From Paracoccus zhejiangensis (GTDB taxonomy: Bacteria > Pseudomonadota > Alphaproteobacteria > Rhodobacterales > Rhodobacteraceae): a stretch of DNA of 64,000 nt. The translations under genes and the position numbers were made by a program. The notes under the pieces were generated by a model, which did no database searches, was not told the origin of the DNA, and saw nothing but the letters and a program-made list of their open reading frames with translations. Position 1 is the stretch's first letter, and the number at the start of each line of letters is the position of its first letter. Below are positions 43,331-51,989 of the stretch, one piece after another. The stretch spans positions 3,344,501 through 3,408,500 of the forward strand of contig NZ_CP025430.1 in the NCBI RefSeq assembly GCF_002847445.1. Reading direction: 5' to 3'.

Positions 43331-45538
43331 ATGATCCGTGCACTCCATCGCTGGCCGGGTCTTCTGGCCCTTGCGCTCGTCACCATCCTGAGTCTGAGCG
43401 GCGCGGCGCTGTCGGTCTTCCCAGCGGCCGAACGGCTTGCCGCACCGCAGGCGGAAGCCGGACTGACCGTCGCCGCCCTCGCGGACCGCATCCAGACGGT
43501 CTATCCGGGCGTCGAGCAGATCCGCCGATCACCCTCGGGCCGGATCACCGCCTACTGGTTCGACCAGGGCGCGCCGGGCGCTGCCGTGATTGACCCGGTG
43601 ACCGGTGAGGGCGTGGCCTCGGCCGACCCGAACCAGGCCGAACGCTGGCTCACCAACCTGCACCGGTCGCTGTTCCTCGGGGACGGCGGGCGCATAGCCA
43701 TGGCTGCAGGGGCTGCCGCGATGCTGATCCTCTCGCTCTCCGGTGCGGCGCTGGTCGCGCGGCGGACGGGCGGCTGGCGGCACTGGTTCGCGCGCCTGCG
43801 CGGTCCGCTCGCGGGCAGGCTGCACGTCGAGATCGCCCGGATCGCCGTCGTCGGCTTCGTTCTGTCTTCCACGACCGCCCTCTGGATGACGGCGTCGACC
43901 TTCGATCTCCTGCCGGATGGCAGCGCCATCCCGGCCATGCCGACCGAGGTCAGTGGAGCGACGGGGTTTGCGCCGGACCGAATGGCCACGCTGCAGCAGA
44001 CGCCCGTCGCCGAGTTGCGCGAACTGAGCTTTCCCTATCCCGGCGACGCGACGGACGTGTTCACGCTCAAGACCGACCGGGGCACCGGCTATCTCGACCA
44101 GGGCGACGGAGACCTCCTGGCCTGGGCCGACCTCACGGGATGGGAGCGCGTCTCGGAGACCATCTACATGCTGCACACCGGACAGGGCGCGGCGACGCTC
44201 GGCCTGGTGCTCGGCCTCATGGCGCTCGGCGTGCCCGCGATGGGCGCGACCGGCGTGCTGATCTGGCTCGCCGGGCGGCGCGGTCGGCCGCGCATCCGAG
44301 GCAATCAGCCCGCGGGACGTGCCGAGACGATCCTGCTCGTCGGCAGCGAGGGCGGCAGCACCTGGGGATTTGCGGCCACGCTCCACACCGCACTGACGCA
44401 AGCCGGGCAGAAGGTACACACAGCGCCGATGTCGGCCTTCGCGCCAGAACGCTACGCTACGGCCCAGCGGATCATCCTGCTCGCCGCAACCTATGGCGAC
44501 GGCGCGGCGCCCGCCTCGGCGAAGGGCTTTCTCGAGCGGCTAAACGCTTCCGACAGGGCGCCGGACATTTCTCTGGCGGTGCTCGGCTTCGGCGACCGCA
44601 GCTTTCCTGCCTATTGCGCCTTCGCAAGGGACGTCGCGGCAGCGGCGCAGGCGAAGGGTTGGCCCGAGCTTCTGCCGCTCGACACAATCGACCGGCAATC
44701 GCCGCAGGATTTCGCGCGCTGGGGCCGGGCGCTCGGAGACGTGCTCGGCATTGCGCTCGAACTGACGCACCAGCCGGTCCAGCCGCAAACGACCACGCTG
44801 ACCCTCGTCTCGCGGCGCGACTACGGCGCTGAGGTGCCGGCCCCGACGGCGATCCTCCGCTTCGCGTTTCCCCGCGTCTCGCTCGGGCAACGGCTGCTCG
44901 GGGGCGGGTTCGCACGGTTCCAGGCGGGTGACCTGATCGGCATTCTGCCCGAAGGCGGGACCGTCCCGCGGCTCTATTCGCTCGCCTCTGGGCGCCGCGA
45001 CGGCTTCATCGAGATCGTGGTCAAGAAGCATCCCGGCGGCCTCTGCTCGGGTCAGCTCACAGCGCTGGAACCTGGCGACACGGTGAGCGCCTTCTTGCGC
45101 CCCAACCCCGGTTTCCGTCCGGGGCGGAGCCGGGCGCCCCTGATCCTGATCGGCGCAGGGACCGGCATCGGGCCGCTAGCGGGCTTTGTGCGCGGCAATA
45201 CGCGCCGCAGGCCGATCCACCTGTTCTTCGGCATGCGCCATCCCGACAGCGATTTCTTCTACGGCGAGGAGTTCCCCGGATGGCAGGACGAAGGGCGTGT
45301 AAGCCGGCTGGTCACCGCCGTCTCGCGCGGGGCGCGTCCCCATTACGTCCAGGACGCGCTGCGCAGCGAGGCCACTCAGGTCGCAGAGCTCATCCGCAAT
45401 GGCGCGCGCGTGATGGTCTGCGGCGGACGGGACATGGCCGCCGGCGTGGCCGAGGCGCTGGCCGAGATCCTCGCACCGGCCGGGCTGACGCCGGCGGTCC
45501 TGAAGGCGGAGGGGCGGTATGTCGAAGATGTCTACTGA
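43331..45538 (+). CDS. PepSY-TM / flavodoxin / FAD-NAD(P)H reductase
   Basis: A 735-residue membrane flavoreductase. The N-terminal half is a PepSY-associated membrane region with about four helices (HRWPGLLALALVTILSLSG, then LNxHRSLF-type NLHRSLFLGD and ETIYMLHTGQG with His residues). Then a flavodoxin domain (LVGSEGGSTWGFA, LAATYGDGAAP, LGFGDRSFPAYC) and a ferredoxin-reductase-like end (PRLYSLASG, GGLCSGQL, LIGAGTGIGPLAGF, VMVCGG). It should pass electrons from NAD(P)H in the cytoplasm to the periplasmic face. The start follows GAGGAG; it overlaps apbE by 20 nt. Confidence 0.88.
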   Translation: MIRALHRWPGLLALALVTILSLSGAALSVFPAAERLAAPQAEAGLTVAALADRIQTVYPGVEQIRRSPSGRITAYWFDQGAPGAAVIDPVTGEGVASADPNQAERWLTNLHRSLFLGDGGRIAMAAGAAAMLILSLSGAALVARRTGGWRHWFARLRGPLAGRLHVEIARIAVVGFVLSSTTALWMTASTFDLLPDGSAIPAMPTEVSGATGFAPDRMATLQQTPVAELRELSFPYPGDATDVFTLKTDRGTGYLDQGDGDLLAWADLTGWERVSETIYMLHTGQGAATLGLVLGLMALGVPAMGATGVLIWLAGRRGRPRIRGNQPAGRAETILLVGSEGGSTWGFAATLHTALTQAGQKVHTAPMSAFAPERYATAQRIILLAATYGDGAAPASAKGFLERLNASDRAPDISLAVLGFGDRSFPAYCAFARDVAAAAQAKGWPELLPLDTIDRQSPQDFARWGRALGDVLGIALELTHQPVQPQTTTLTLVSRRDYGAEVPAPTAILRFAFPRVSLGQRLLGGGFARFQAGDLIGILPEGGTVPRLYSLASGRRDGFIEIVVKKHPGGLCSGQLTALEPGDTVSAFLRPNPGFRPGRSRAPLILIGAGTGIGPLAGFVRGNTRRRPIHLFFGMRHPDSDFFYGEEFPGWQDEGRVSRLVTAVSRGARPHYVQDALRSEATQVAELIRNGARVMVCGGRDMAAGVAEALAEILAPAGLTPAVLKAEGRYVEDVY

Positions 45539-46499
45539 GCTTACGAGGCACGCCCTGAATGGGGCGACCATGGGCACGCGCTGGTCGGCGCTGTTCTTCG
45601 CAGGGCCCGGTCTCGACACGGCGGCGATCCGCACGGCGCTGCAGGCGGCCGTGGACGAAGTGGACGGACAGATGTCGACCTGGAAGCCCGACAGCGGCCT
45701 GATGCGGCTCAACGCGGCGCCGGTGGGCGAATGGATCGCGCTTCCCGCGCGGCTCGCCGAGGTGCTGCGACTCGGCCTAAAGATCGGGCGCATATCCGGC
45801 GGCGCGTTCGACATCGGCATGGGTGACGCGGTGACGGCCTGGGGGTTCGGGCCGAAGACGGCCGCGCCCGAGGGCATCCGCGCCGCGATGAAAACCCCGC
45901 GCCGCCCGGCGGATCAGGCTCTGGAGTTCGAAGGCGACCGCATCTGCAAGGTCGCTCCCATAGCGCTGGATCTGAACGGCATAGCCAAGGGCTACGGCGT
46001 GGACCGTTTGGCCGAAACCCTGCGCGATTACGGGATCGCCGACGCCCTCGTCGGGGTCGATGGCGAGATGCGCGCGATGGGTCTCCGGCCTGACGGCGAG
46101 GCCTGGAGCATTGCGGTCGAGGCGCCGGACGCGGAACGCCGGACGCCGCATTCGATCCTCGCGCTGCAGGATGCCGCCGTCGCCACCTCCGGCGATTATC
46201 GCCACTGGGTCGAGGTTCAGGGACGACGCCTGTCGCACACAATGGACCCGAGGCGCGGTGCGCCGCTGATCGCATCGCCGGCCTCCGTCACCGTCGTTGC
46301 CCGCAGCTGTGCCGAGGCCGATGCCTGGGCGACGGCGCTCATGGTGCTCGGTCTCGGCAAAGGGGCCGAACTCGCAAGAAAAGAAGGGCTCGACGCCCTG
46401 TTCCTCTTGCGCGAAGATTGCGGGAGCGTGAGGGGCGTGGGAGTCGGACGACTTTTTTCCGAAGAGCCAGCGGCGATTACCCCTGCAGAGGGGAGATAG
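45519..46499 (+). CDS. apbE: FAD:protein FMN transferase, ApbE-like, without signal peptide
   Basis: A 326-residue ApbE: NGATMGTRWSALFF at the N-terminus, GGAFDIGMGDAVTAWGFGP, APIALDLNGIAKGYGVDRLA, VATSGDYRHW and HTMDPRRGAPL. It attaches FMN to Ser/Thr of target proteins. The domain starts almost at residue 10, so no export signal is present, unlike most ApbE proteins, which act in the periplasm. The presumed target is the DUF2271 protein two genes upstream. The start lies inside the flavoreductase 3' end. Confidence 0.9.
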   Translation: MSKMSTELTRHALNGATMGTRWSALFFAGPGLDTAAIRTALQAAVDEVDGQMSTWKPDSGLMRLNAAPVGEWIALPARLAEVLRLGLKIGRISGGAFDIGMGDAVTAWGFGPKTAAPEGIRAAMKTPRRPADQALEFEGDRICKVAPIALDLNGIAKGYGVDRLAETLRDYGIADALVGVDGEMRAMGLRPDGEAWSIAVEAPDAERRTPHSILALQDAAVATSGDYRHWVEVQGRRLSHTMDPRRGAPLIASPASVTVVARSCAEADAWATALMVLGLGKGAELARKEGLDALFLLREDCGSVRGVGVGRLFSEEPAAITPAEGR

Positions 46500-46504
46500 G
46501 CCGC

Positions 46505-48412
46505 ATGGAGACGACAAGGACTGACCGCTTAAAGACCGCTATCCTGCTCATTGCCGCGACCGGCCTGTTTGCGGGACTTGCGTTCTACTTTTCCGGCCGA
46601 CCCAACGCTGCGAACCTGATCTGGATCGCCGGCGTCGTTCCAGCGCTCGCCGCGCTCGTGGTCGAGATCCTGCGCAGCCTGCGCTCCGGCGAGGTGGGCC
46701 TCGATATCGTCGCAGCGCTGTCGATGTCGGCGGCGCTCGTCTTCGGCGAGACCCTCGCCGCGGCGGTGGTCGCGGTGATGTATTCCGGCGGCACATTCCT
46801 CGAAGCCTTCGCCGAAGGCCGCGCCCGGCGCGAGATGCACGACCTCCTCTCCCGCGTGCCGCGGACCGCGACCCGGCACCGCAACGGCGGGCTGGAGGAG
46901 ATCCCGCTCGACCACATCGCGCCCGGCGACCGCCTCCTGATACGTCAGGGCGACGTGGTGCCGGTGGACGGCAAGGTGGCCTCGGAGACGGCCTTCGTCG
47001 ACACCTCAGCGCTGACGGGCGAGTCCCTGCCAGTGCGCCTCGCCCACGGCGCCGAAGCCATGAGCGGCTCCACAAACGCAGGCGAGGCGTTCGATCTGAC
47101 GGCGACGAGAGAAGCCAAGGACAGCACCTATGCCGGGATCGTCCGGCTGGTCGAGGAGGCGCAGGCCTCGAAGGCGCCGATGTCGCGGCTGGCCGACCGT
47201 TGGTCGCTGGGGTTTCTGGCGGTCACGGTCAGCATTGCCTTTGCTGCATGGTGGTTCACCGGCGACCCGATCCGGGCCGTCGCCGTGCTCGTCGTCGCCA
47301 CGCCCTGTCCGCTGATCCTGGCCGTGCCTGTGGCGCTGGTGGCCGGGCTGTCGCGTGCCGCGCATTTCGGGGTGCTGATCAAGGGGGCGGGACCGCTCGA
47401 GACGATGGCGCGCATCCGAACGCTGATCCTCGACAAGACCGGCACGCTGACGGACGGCCGGCCGCAGATCGTCTCGATCGATAGCCACGACGGGATGGCG
47501 GAGGACGACATACTGCGCCTCGCTGCAGCGCTCGACCAGGCGTCCAAGCACCCCGTGGCGCAGGCCATCGTTGCGGCCGCGAAGGCGCGCGGCTTCACGC
47601 TGCCGGTTCCGTCGGACGTGGCTGAGATCCCGGGTGAAGGCGTCGTGGGCCATGTCGAGGGCCGGAAGGTCATCGTCGGTGGCGACGGCTTCGTGGCCGC
47701 GCGCGTGGGGCGCCAGCCGGGCGATCATTCCGCCATTGCCGCCGGTTCGGTTCTCGTCGCCGTCGCCGTCGACGGGCAAATGGCAGGGCACCTCGTGATG
47801 TCCGATCCGCTGCGCGAGGGTGCGGGCGCCATGCTCGACGGTCTGCGCCGCGAGGGCATCGCGCGTATCCTGCTCGCCACCGGCGACCGCGCGGACGTGG
47901 CTGAGCGCGTGACCGAGGGGCTTGGCCTCGACGGGCTGCGCGCCGGGCTCACGCCCGACCAGAAGGTTCTGCTGGTTCTCTCCGAGCGCAAGCGCGGGCC
48001 CGTGATGATGGTGGGCGACGGCGTCAACGACGCGCCGGCTCTCGCAGCGGCCGATGTGGGTGTCGCGATGGGCGCACGCGGAGCCGCTGCATCGGCGGAG
48101 GCGGCAGACGTCGTGCTGCTCGTCGACCGTATCGACCGGCTCGGGCCGGGGATCGAGATTGCGCGCGGTGCGCGCCGCATCGCTGTCGAAAGCGTTGTCG
48201 CCGGAATCGGCCTGTCGGTCATGGGCATGATCGCCGCGGCTTTCGGCTATCTCACTCCGGTGCAGGGGGCGCTCCTGCAGGAGATCATCGACGTCGCCGT
48301 GATCCTGAACGCCCTGCGCGCGCTGCGCATCGCGCCCCATGAGCCCACTATCCCGAATCCAAAGGCTGTCTCCTCCGGGCAGGCCGACATCGCGCAAGGA
48401 GCCACGCCATGA
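46505..48412 (+). CDS. P1B-type heavy-metal ATPase with TPC motif
   Basis: A 635-residue P1B ATPase: no N-terminal metal-binding domain, TGES actuator, TM motif VVATPCPLILAVPVAL, DKTGTLTDGRP, SKHPVAQAIV (the HP motif of metal pumps), and VGDGVNDAPALAAADVGVAM. TPC in place of CPC suggests a non-copper specificity; groups with TPC include pumps linked to iron, nickel or manganese. It starts 5 nt after apbE and overlaps the VIT gene by ATGA, so transport is co-expressed with the flavin module. Confidence 0.88.
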   Translation: METTRTDRLKTAILLIAATGLFAGLAFYFSGRPNAANLIWIAGVVPALAALVVEILRSLRSGEVGLDIVAALSMSAALVFGETLAAAVVAVMYSGGTFLEAFAEGRARREMHDLLSRVPRTATRHRNGGLEEIPLDHIAPGDRLLIRQGDVVPVDGKVASETAFVDTSALTGESLPVRLAHGAEAMSGSTNAGEAFDLTATREAKDSTYAGIVRLVEEAQASKAPMSRLADRWSLGFLAVTVSIAFAAWWFTGDPIRAVAVLVVATPCPLILAVPVALVAGLSRAAHFGVLIKGAGPLETMARIRTLILDKTGTLTDGRPQIVSIDSHDGMAEDDILRLAAALDQASKHPVAQAIVAAAKARGFTLPVPSDVAEIPGEGVVGHVEGRKVIVGGDGFVAARVGRQPGDHSAIAAGSVLVAVAVDGQMAGHLVMSDPLREGAGAMLDGLRREGIARILLATGDRADVAERVTEGLGLDGLRAGLTPDQKVLLVLSERKRGPVMMVGDGVNDAPALAAADVGVAMGARGAAASAEAADVVLLVDRIDRLGPGIEIARGARRIAVESVVAGIGLSVMGMIAAAFGYLTPVQGALLQEIIDVAVILNALRALRIAPHEPTIPNPKAVSSGQADIAQGATP

Positions 48413-49110
48413 GCCGCCTCTCGCATTCCGAAATCCACATGGTGCATCGCATCGGCTGGCTGCGGGCCGCCGTTCTCGGAGCCAACGACGGACTGGTGTC
48501 GACTGCGAGCCTCGTTGTCGGCGTCGCCGCGGCAGGATCGGGAAAGCCGGAGGTCCTGATCGCGGGGCTGGCTGGCCTCGTGGCCGGTGCGATGTCCATG
48601 GCGGCAGGAGAATACGTCTCGGTCAGTTCCCAGACCGATGCGGAACAAGCCGATCTTGCCCGCGAGACCCGCGAGCTGGCGGAAACGCCTGAGGCAGAGC
48701 TCGAGGAGCTCACCCGGATCTACGTTGACCGGGGGCTGGATCGCGACCTGGCGGAGAAGGTGGCCCACCAGCTGACCGAACGCGACGCGCTCGGATCGCA
48801 TGCCCGCGACGAACTCGGCATCTCCGAGACGGTGATGGCCCGCCCGATCCAGGCCGCCTTGGTGTCGGCCCTGACCTTCGCCGTGGGCGCCGTGCTTCCG
48901 TTGATCGTCGCGCTGTTGGTGCCGGAAACCCGGATCGGGCTTCTAGTGGCGGCATCGTCGATCATCGGGCTTGCGGTTCTCGGCGGGCTCGGCGCGTCAG
49001 CCGGCGGAGCCGGCGTGGTGCGTGGGGCCGCAAGGGTGACGTTCTGGGGCGCGCTGGCCATGGGCGCGACGGCTGCGGTGGGGGCGTTGTTCGGCGTCTC
49101 AATAGGATAG
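48409..49110 (+). CDS. VIT1/CCC1-family iron/manganese transporter
   Basis: A 233-residue protein with the family signature RAAVLGANDGLVSTASLVVG in TM1 and MSMAAGEYVSVSSQ in TM2, a cytosolic acidic helix region (ETPEAELEELTRIYVDRGLD, then AHDELG-like HARDELGI), and three C-terminal helices. Members move Fe2+ or Mn2+ out of the cytosol. Overlap with the P1B pump gene suggests a shared metal. Confidence 0.9.
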   Translation: MSRLSHSEIHMVHRIGWLRAAVLGANDGLVSTASLVVGVAAAGSGKPEVLIAGLAGLVAGAMSMAAGEYVSVSSQTDAEQADLARETRELAETPEAELEELTRIYVDRGLDRDLAEKVAHQLTERDALGSHARDELGISETVMARPIQAALVSALTFAVGAVLPLIVALLVPETRIGLLVAASSIIGLAVLGGLGASAGGAGVVRGAARVTFWGALAMGATAAVGALFGVSIG

Positions 49111-49304
49111 GAATGTTTCGCACCGGCCATGGGCTTGCTTTGGGTCCATTGGTCACCTTACCTAGACTTCGCTGGAGGAACGGAAAGACCCAACAGTCTC
49201 GCCAATGCGCTGAGGGTCATTTAGCGTACAGTTGATATACAATCCGCTGTCAAGGTCCTCAAAGCGTATTGGAGCAGACCTTCGTTTCCGCGATCCAGAC
49301 GGCT

Positions 49305-49421
49305 GCTTGGTCCGCTCAGCCGCCGCCCGGCCAGCGAAAATGCTGCACCGATGATCGAACGGCAGGTCTGGTGAATGCTGCATTGCAGCGTCGAGCCATC
49401 TCGACTGTCGGCAATGGGCCG
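49305..49421 (+). repeat. Dispersed intergenic repeat, left of the glucan cassette
   Basis: GCTTGGTCCGC, then GAAAATGCTGCACCG, GGTCTGGTGAATGCTGCATT, GCAGCG and GGGCCG aligns with the repeat at 55848-55963. Both copies have the same direction and bracket the cassette 49698-55629. The rest of 49111-49697 shows no gene; the cassette promoter should lie between 49422 and 49697. Confidence 0.6.
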
Positions 49422-49697
49422 ACCCTGCCGAGCGGCCTTGGCCGAGGTTGAATAACAGTGCCGCAGCGCCGCAGGTCGGGTCAGAGCCATCGGAGACATT
49501 CGTTCACGGCGCAGTGAATGCATCTGCAGCATGGGCATTCGGTTCTTTGCCCATACTTTCGACCTCCGCTTACATAAGGATGCAAATTTCCTCATAGCCG
49601 CCGTTCGTGCTTGGCGCAGCAAAGTGGTCAGATCGAACCTAGACGAGTTACTGCATCCAGAGGCGAGTACGAGACTGGAAGATGCAAGGAGCCAGAC

Positions 49698-50717
49698 ATG
49701 CCAACACGACGCCTGTTTCTCGGGGCTGCCATGGTGGCGGGTTTGGTTACCTCGGCCCGTGTCCAAGCTGCGGCGCTCGACAGGGGATGGTCAAAATGGG
49801 TTCGATCTTACGTGAACGGCGGCCGCGTCATTGATCGGCGCCAGGATGGGATCACGCATTCCGAAGGCCAGGGCTACGGGCTTTTGCTCGCGCAGGCGTT
49901 TGGTGATCGCAAGGTTTTCACGGAGCTTGAGGAATGGACTGAACGCCACCTGGCAGTGCGGCAGGACCGGTTGATGGCGTGGAAATGGGTGCCGGATCCT
50001 CACACCAATATTGCAGACTGGCATAATGCGACGGATGGCGATCTGTTTCGAGCCTGGGCACTGCTGCGCGCGGAACGGGACTCCGGATGGTCCGGATATC
50101 GGGAAACCGCACTTGCCATCGCTCATGATATCGCTGAACTGTGCCTGACCGCCGACCCCAGGGCACCAGCCGAGTGGCTCCTGGTGCCGGGCGCCGAGGC
50201 CCGTCGCAGCCCGAAGCGGGTCCTCTTCAATCCCTCCTATATCCTGCCCCGCGCGCTTCGAGAGCTGGGGGCCGCTGCCGGGGAGCCGCGCCTGATCAAG
50301 GCCGCGGAGCATGGCGAGACGGTGCTGGCTGAGTTGGCGATGACAGGATTTCTGCCCAACTGGGTGGATGTCACGCTATCAGGGTTCGTCAAGCCGCTCG
50401 AGCACGACCTGCTATGGGGGTATGATGCCCTTCGTATCCCGCTTTACCTGACGTGGTCTGGCCGCGCCGATCATCCGGCCGTTGGTCTGGCGCGCGAGCT
50501 GATGGAACGGGGCAGCATCCCGGATCATCTCGCCGTGGAGGCTTCCCCGGACGGGCAGATCTTGGCGCAGAGCAACAAACCCGGTTTTCTGGCGTTGCAC
50601 GCGCTTGCGCACTGCCGAGACGTGCCGGATCGGAGGCCGGACGGCAGCGACTATTACTCGGACAGCCTGCTGATGCTGGCCCAGGTGGCGCAGCGCGAAG
50701 GTCAATGCAAGGTTTGA
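49698..50717 (+). CDS. Glycoside hydrolase family 8 (BcsZ-like endoglucanase/lichenase)
   Basis: A 339-residue exported GH8 enzyme with a Tat/Sec-like signal (RRLFLGAAMVAGLVTSARVQ). Catalytic features: HSEGQGYGLLLA with the general-acid Glu near residue 55, and NATDGDLFRAWALL with conserved Asp. NKPGFLALHALAHC closes the barrel. GH8 members cut beta-1,4- or mixed beta-1,3/1,4-glucans and accompany bacterial cellulose-type synthases. It leads the cassette, 74 nt before the HlyD-like gene, with an AAGGAG ribosome site. Confidence 0.88.
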   Translation: MPTRRLFLGAAMVAGLVTSARVQAAALDRGWSKWVRSYVNGGRVIDRRQDGITHSEGQGYGLLLAQAFGDRKVFTELEEWTERHLAVRQDRLMAWKWVPDPHTNIADWHNATDGDLFRAWALLRAERDSGWSGYRETALAIAHDIAELCLTADPRAPAEWLLVPGAEARRSPKRVLFNPSYILPRALRELGAAAGEPRLIKAAEHGETVLAELAMTGFLPNWVDVTLSGFVKPLEHDLLWGYDALRIPLYLTWSGRADHPAVGLARELMERGSIPDHLAVEASPDGQILAQSNKPGFLALHALAHCRDVPDRRPDGSDYYSDSLLMLAQVAQREGQCKV

Positions 50718-50791
50718 ACCACAGGCAACAAGAAAAATCCGAAGCACTAATCGAACTTGGTTAATTTCTAGCGGCATACCGTTTAGGTTGA

Positions 50792-51988
50792 GTGACACAA
50801 CCGGATCGAACCAAGGCGACGCTCATGAAGTATGGAAGACTGATCATCGGCATTGTGGCCGTCATCACAGCCCTTTGGATCATCCTGGGCGAGCAGATGT
50901 CAGGCGCCAGCGCCGATGCAGTGGTCAACGCCCCTGTGGTGACCGTCCGCGCTCCGGTCGCTGGCAATCTGCAGATGCCGGCGCGCCAGTTGGGGTCGCG
51001 GGTCAGCCGGGGCGAGGTTCTGGCCAGCCTTCAGGATCCCATTGTGGATCGGATACGCCTAGACGATCTGTTGATGGAGGCCCGGTTGGAAGCGGCTGCC
51101 GAAGCGCAGATCGCGGCTTTGCTGTCGGAGACGCAATCTATCCGGGAGCATCTGGCCGAACAAACCCGGAGCGACCGTGCCCGTCGACTGGAGGAACTGC
51201 GCGAGCATCTGTCCCATGCCGAAGCACGCCTGACCATCTTGGAAACTGGCGGAGTGACGCTGGAGAATGAAGATCAGCAGCTGCTCGATGCCGTTGCGCA
51301 GGATGCCGATCGTCTGCCAGGTGAGCCGAGACTGGACGCTCTGGTCCTCGACCATGCACGCGAACGGGTGGACGTCCTGCGGATTGCGCTTCGGGCCGCC
51401 GAAGAGAATGTGTTTCTCCGCGATGGCAACGATGCCGGGCAGCGCCTGCGGGAGTTGGACAAAGACATTGCCATTCTAGCCTCGCACCTCGCAGAGGCCC
51501 AGGAGCGCAGCGCTGCCGTCCGGGAGCGGGCGGATCGCGAGCGGATCCGCGTCAATGGCCTGACCGGTGGTGATCTTCAGGCTCCTGTGGATGGCCTCTT
51601 CTGGGAGGTGCTGGAGGCCGATAGCGTTACAGTCCAGCGCGGTGATCCTCTCCTGCGGCTGGTGGATTGTCAGGCGACATTGGTGACAGTTTCTGTGACC
51701 GAACGCGTCTACAACGGCCTGACGGTCGGTCAGGCGGCGACGTTCAGGCTTGGCGGCACGTCCGAGGTGCTTGACGCCACGATCAGCCGCCTTGCCGGCA
51801 GCGGGGCTGCCGCAGTTTATCGCAGCCTGGCCGTGGCTCCCAGCCAGCGTCACCTCGAGCGGTATGACGTGGCCCTAATCGTTCCCGCACTGCGGCAGGC
51901 AGGGCCGGAAGGCTGCATGATCGGGCGCACCGGCCGCGCCTTCTTTGAAACCCGCCCGCTGGACGGGCTGCGCAACCTGTTCCGCTGA
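50792..51988 (+). CDS. HlyD-like membrane-fusion protein (BgsB-type)
   Basis: A 398-residue protein with one N-terminal TM helix (LIIGIVAVITALWIILG, about 17-33), a biotinyl-lipoyl-like half (VVTVRAPVAGNLQMPARQLG), a long coiled-coil (about 90-250, rich in Glu/Arg/Leu) and a second lipoyl half (GGDLQAPVDGLFWEVLEADS). It directly precedes a cellulose-synthase-like GT2 and ends 1 nt before its start. This pair order resembles bgsBA of Sinorhizobium, which makes mixed-linkage beta-glucan, instead of bcsAB of cellulose. Assignment to that system is inference. Confidence 0.75.
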   Translation: MTQPDRTKATLMKYGRLIIGIVAVITALWIILGEQMSGASADAVVNAPVVTVRAPVAGNLQMPARQLGSRVSRGEVLASLQDPIVDRIRLDDLLMEARLEAAAEAQIAALLSETQSIREHLAEQTRSDRARRLEELREHLSHAEARLTILETGGVTLENEDQQLLDAVAQDADRLPGEPRLDALVLDHARERVDVLRIALRAAEENVFLRDGNDAGQRLRELDKDIAILASHLAEAQERSAAVRERADRERIRVNGLTGGDLQAPVDGLFWEVLEADSVTVQRGDPLLRLVDCQATLVTVSVTERVYNGLTVGQAATFRLGGTSEVLDATISRLAGSGAAAVYRSLAVAPSQRHLERYDVALIVPALRQAGPEGCMIGRTGRAFFETRPLDGLRNLFR

Positions 51989-51989
51989 T

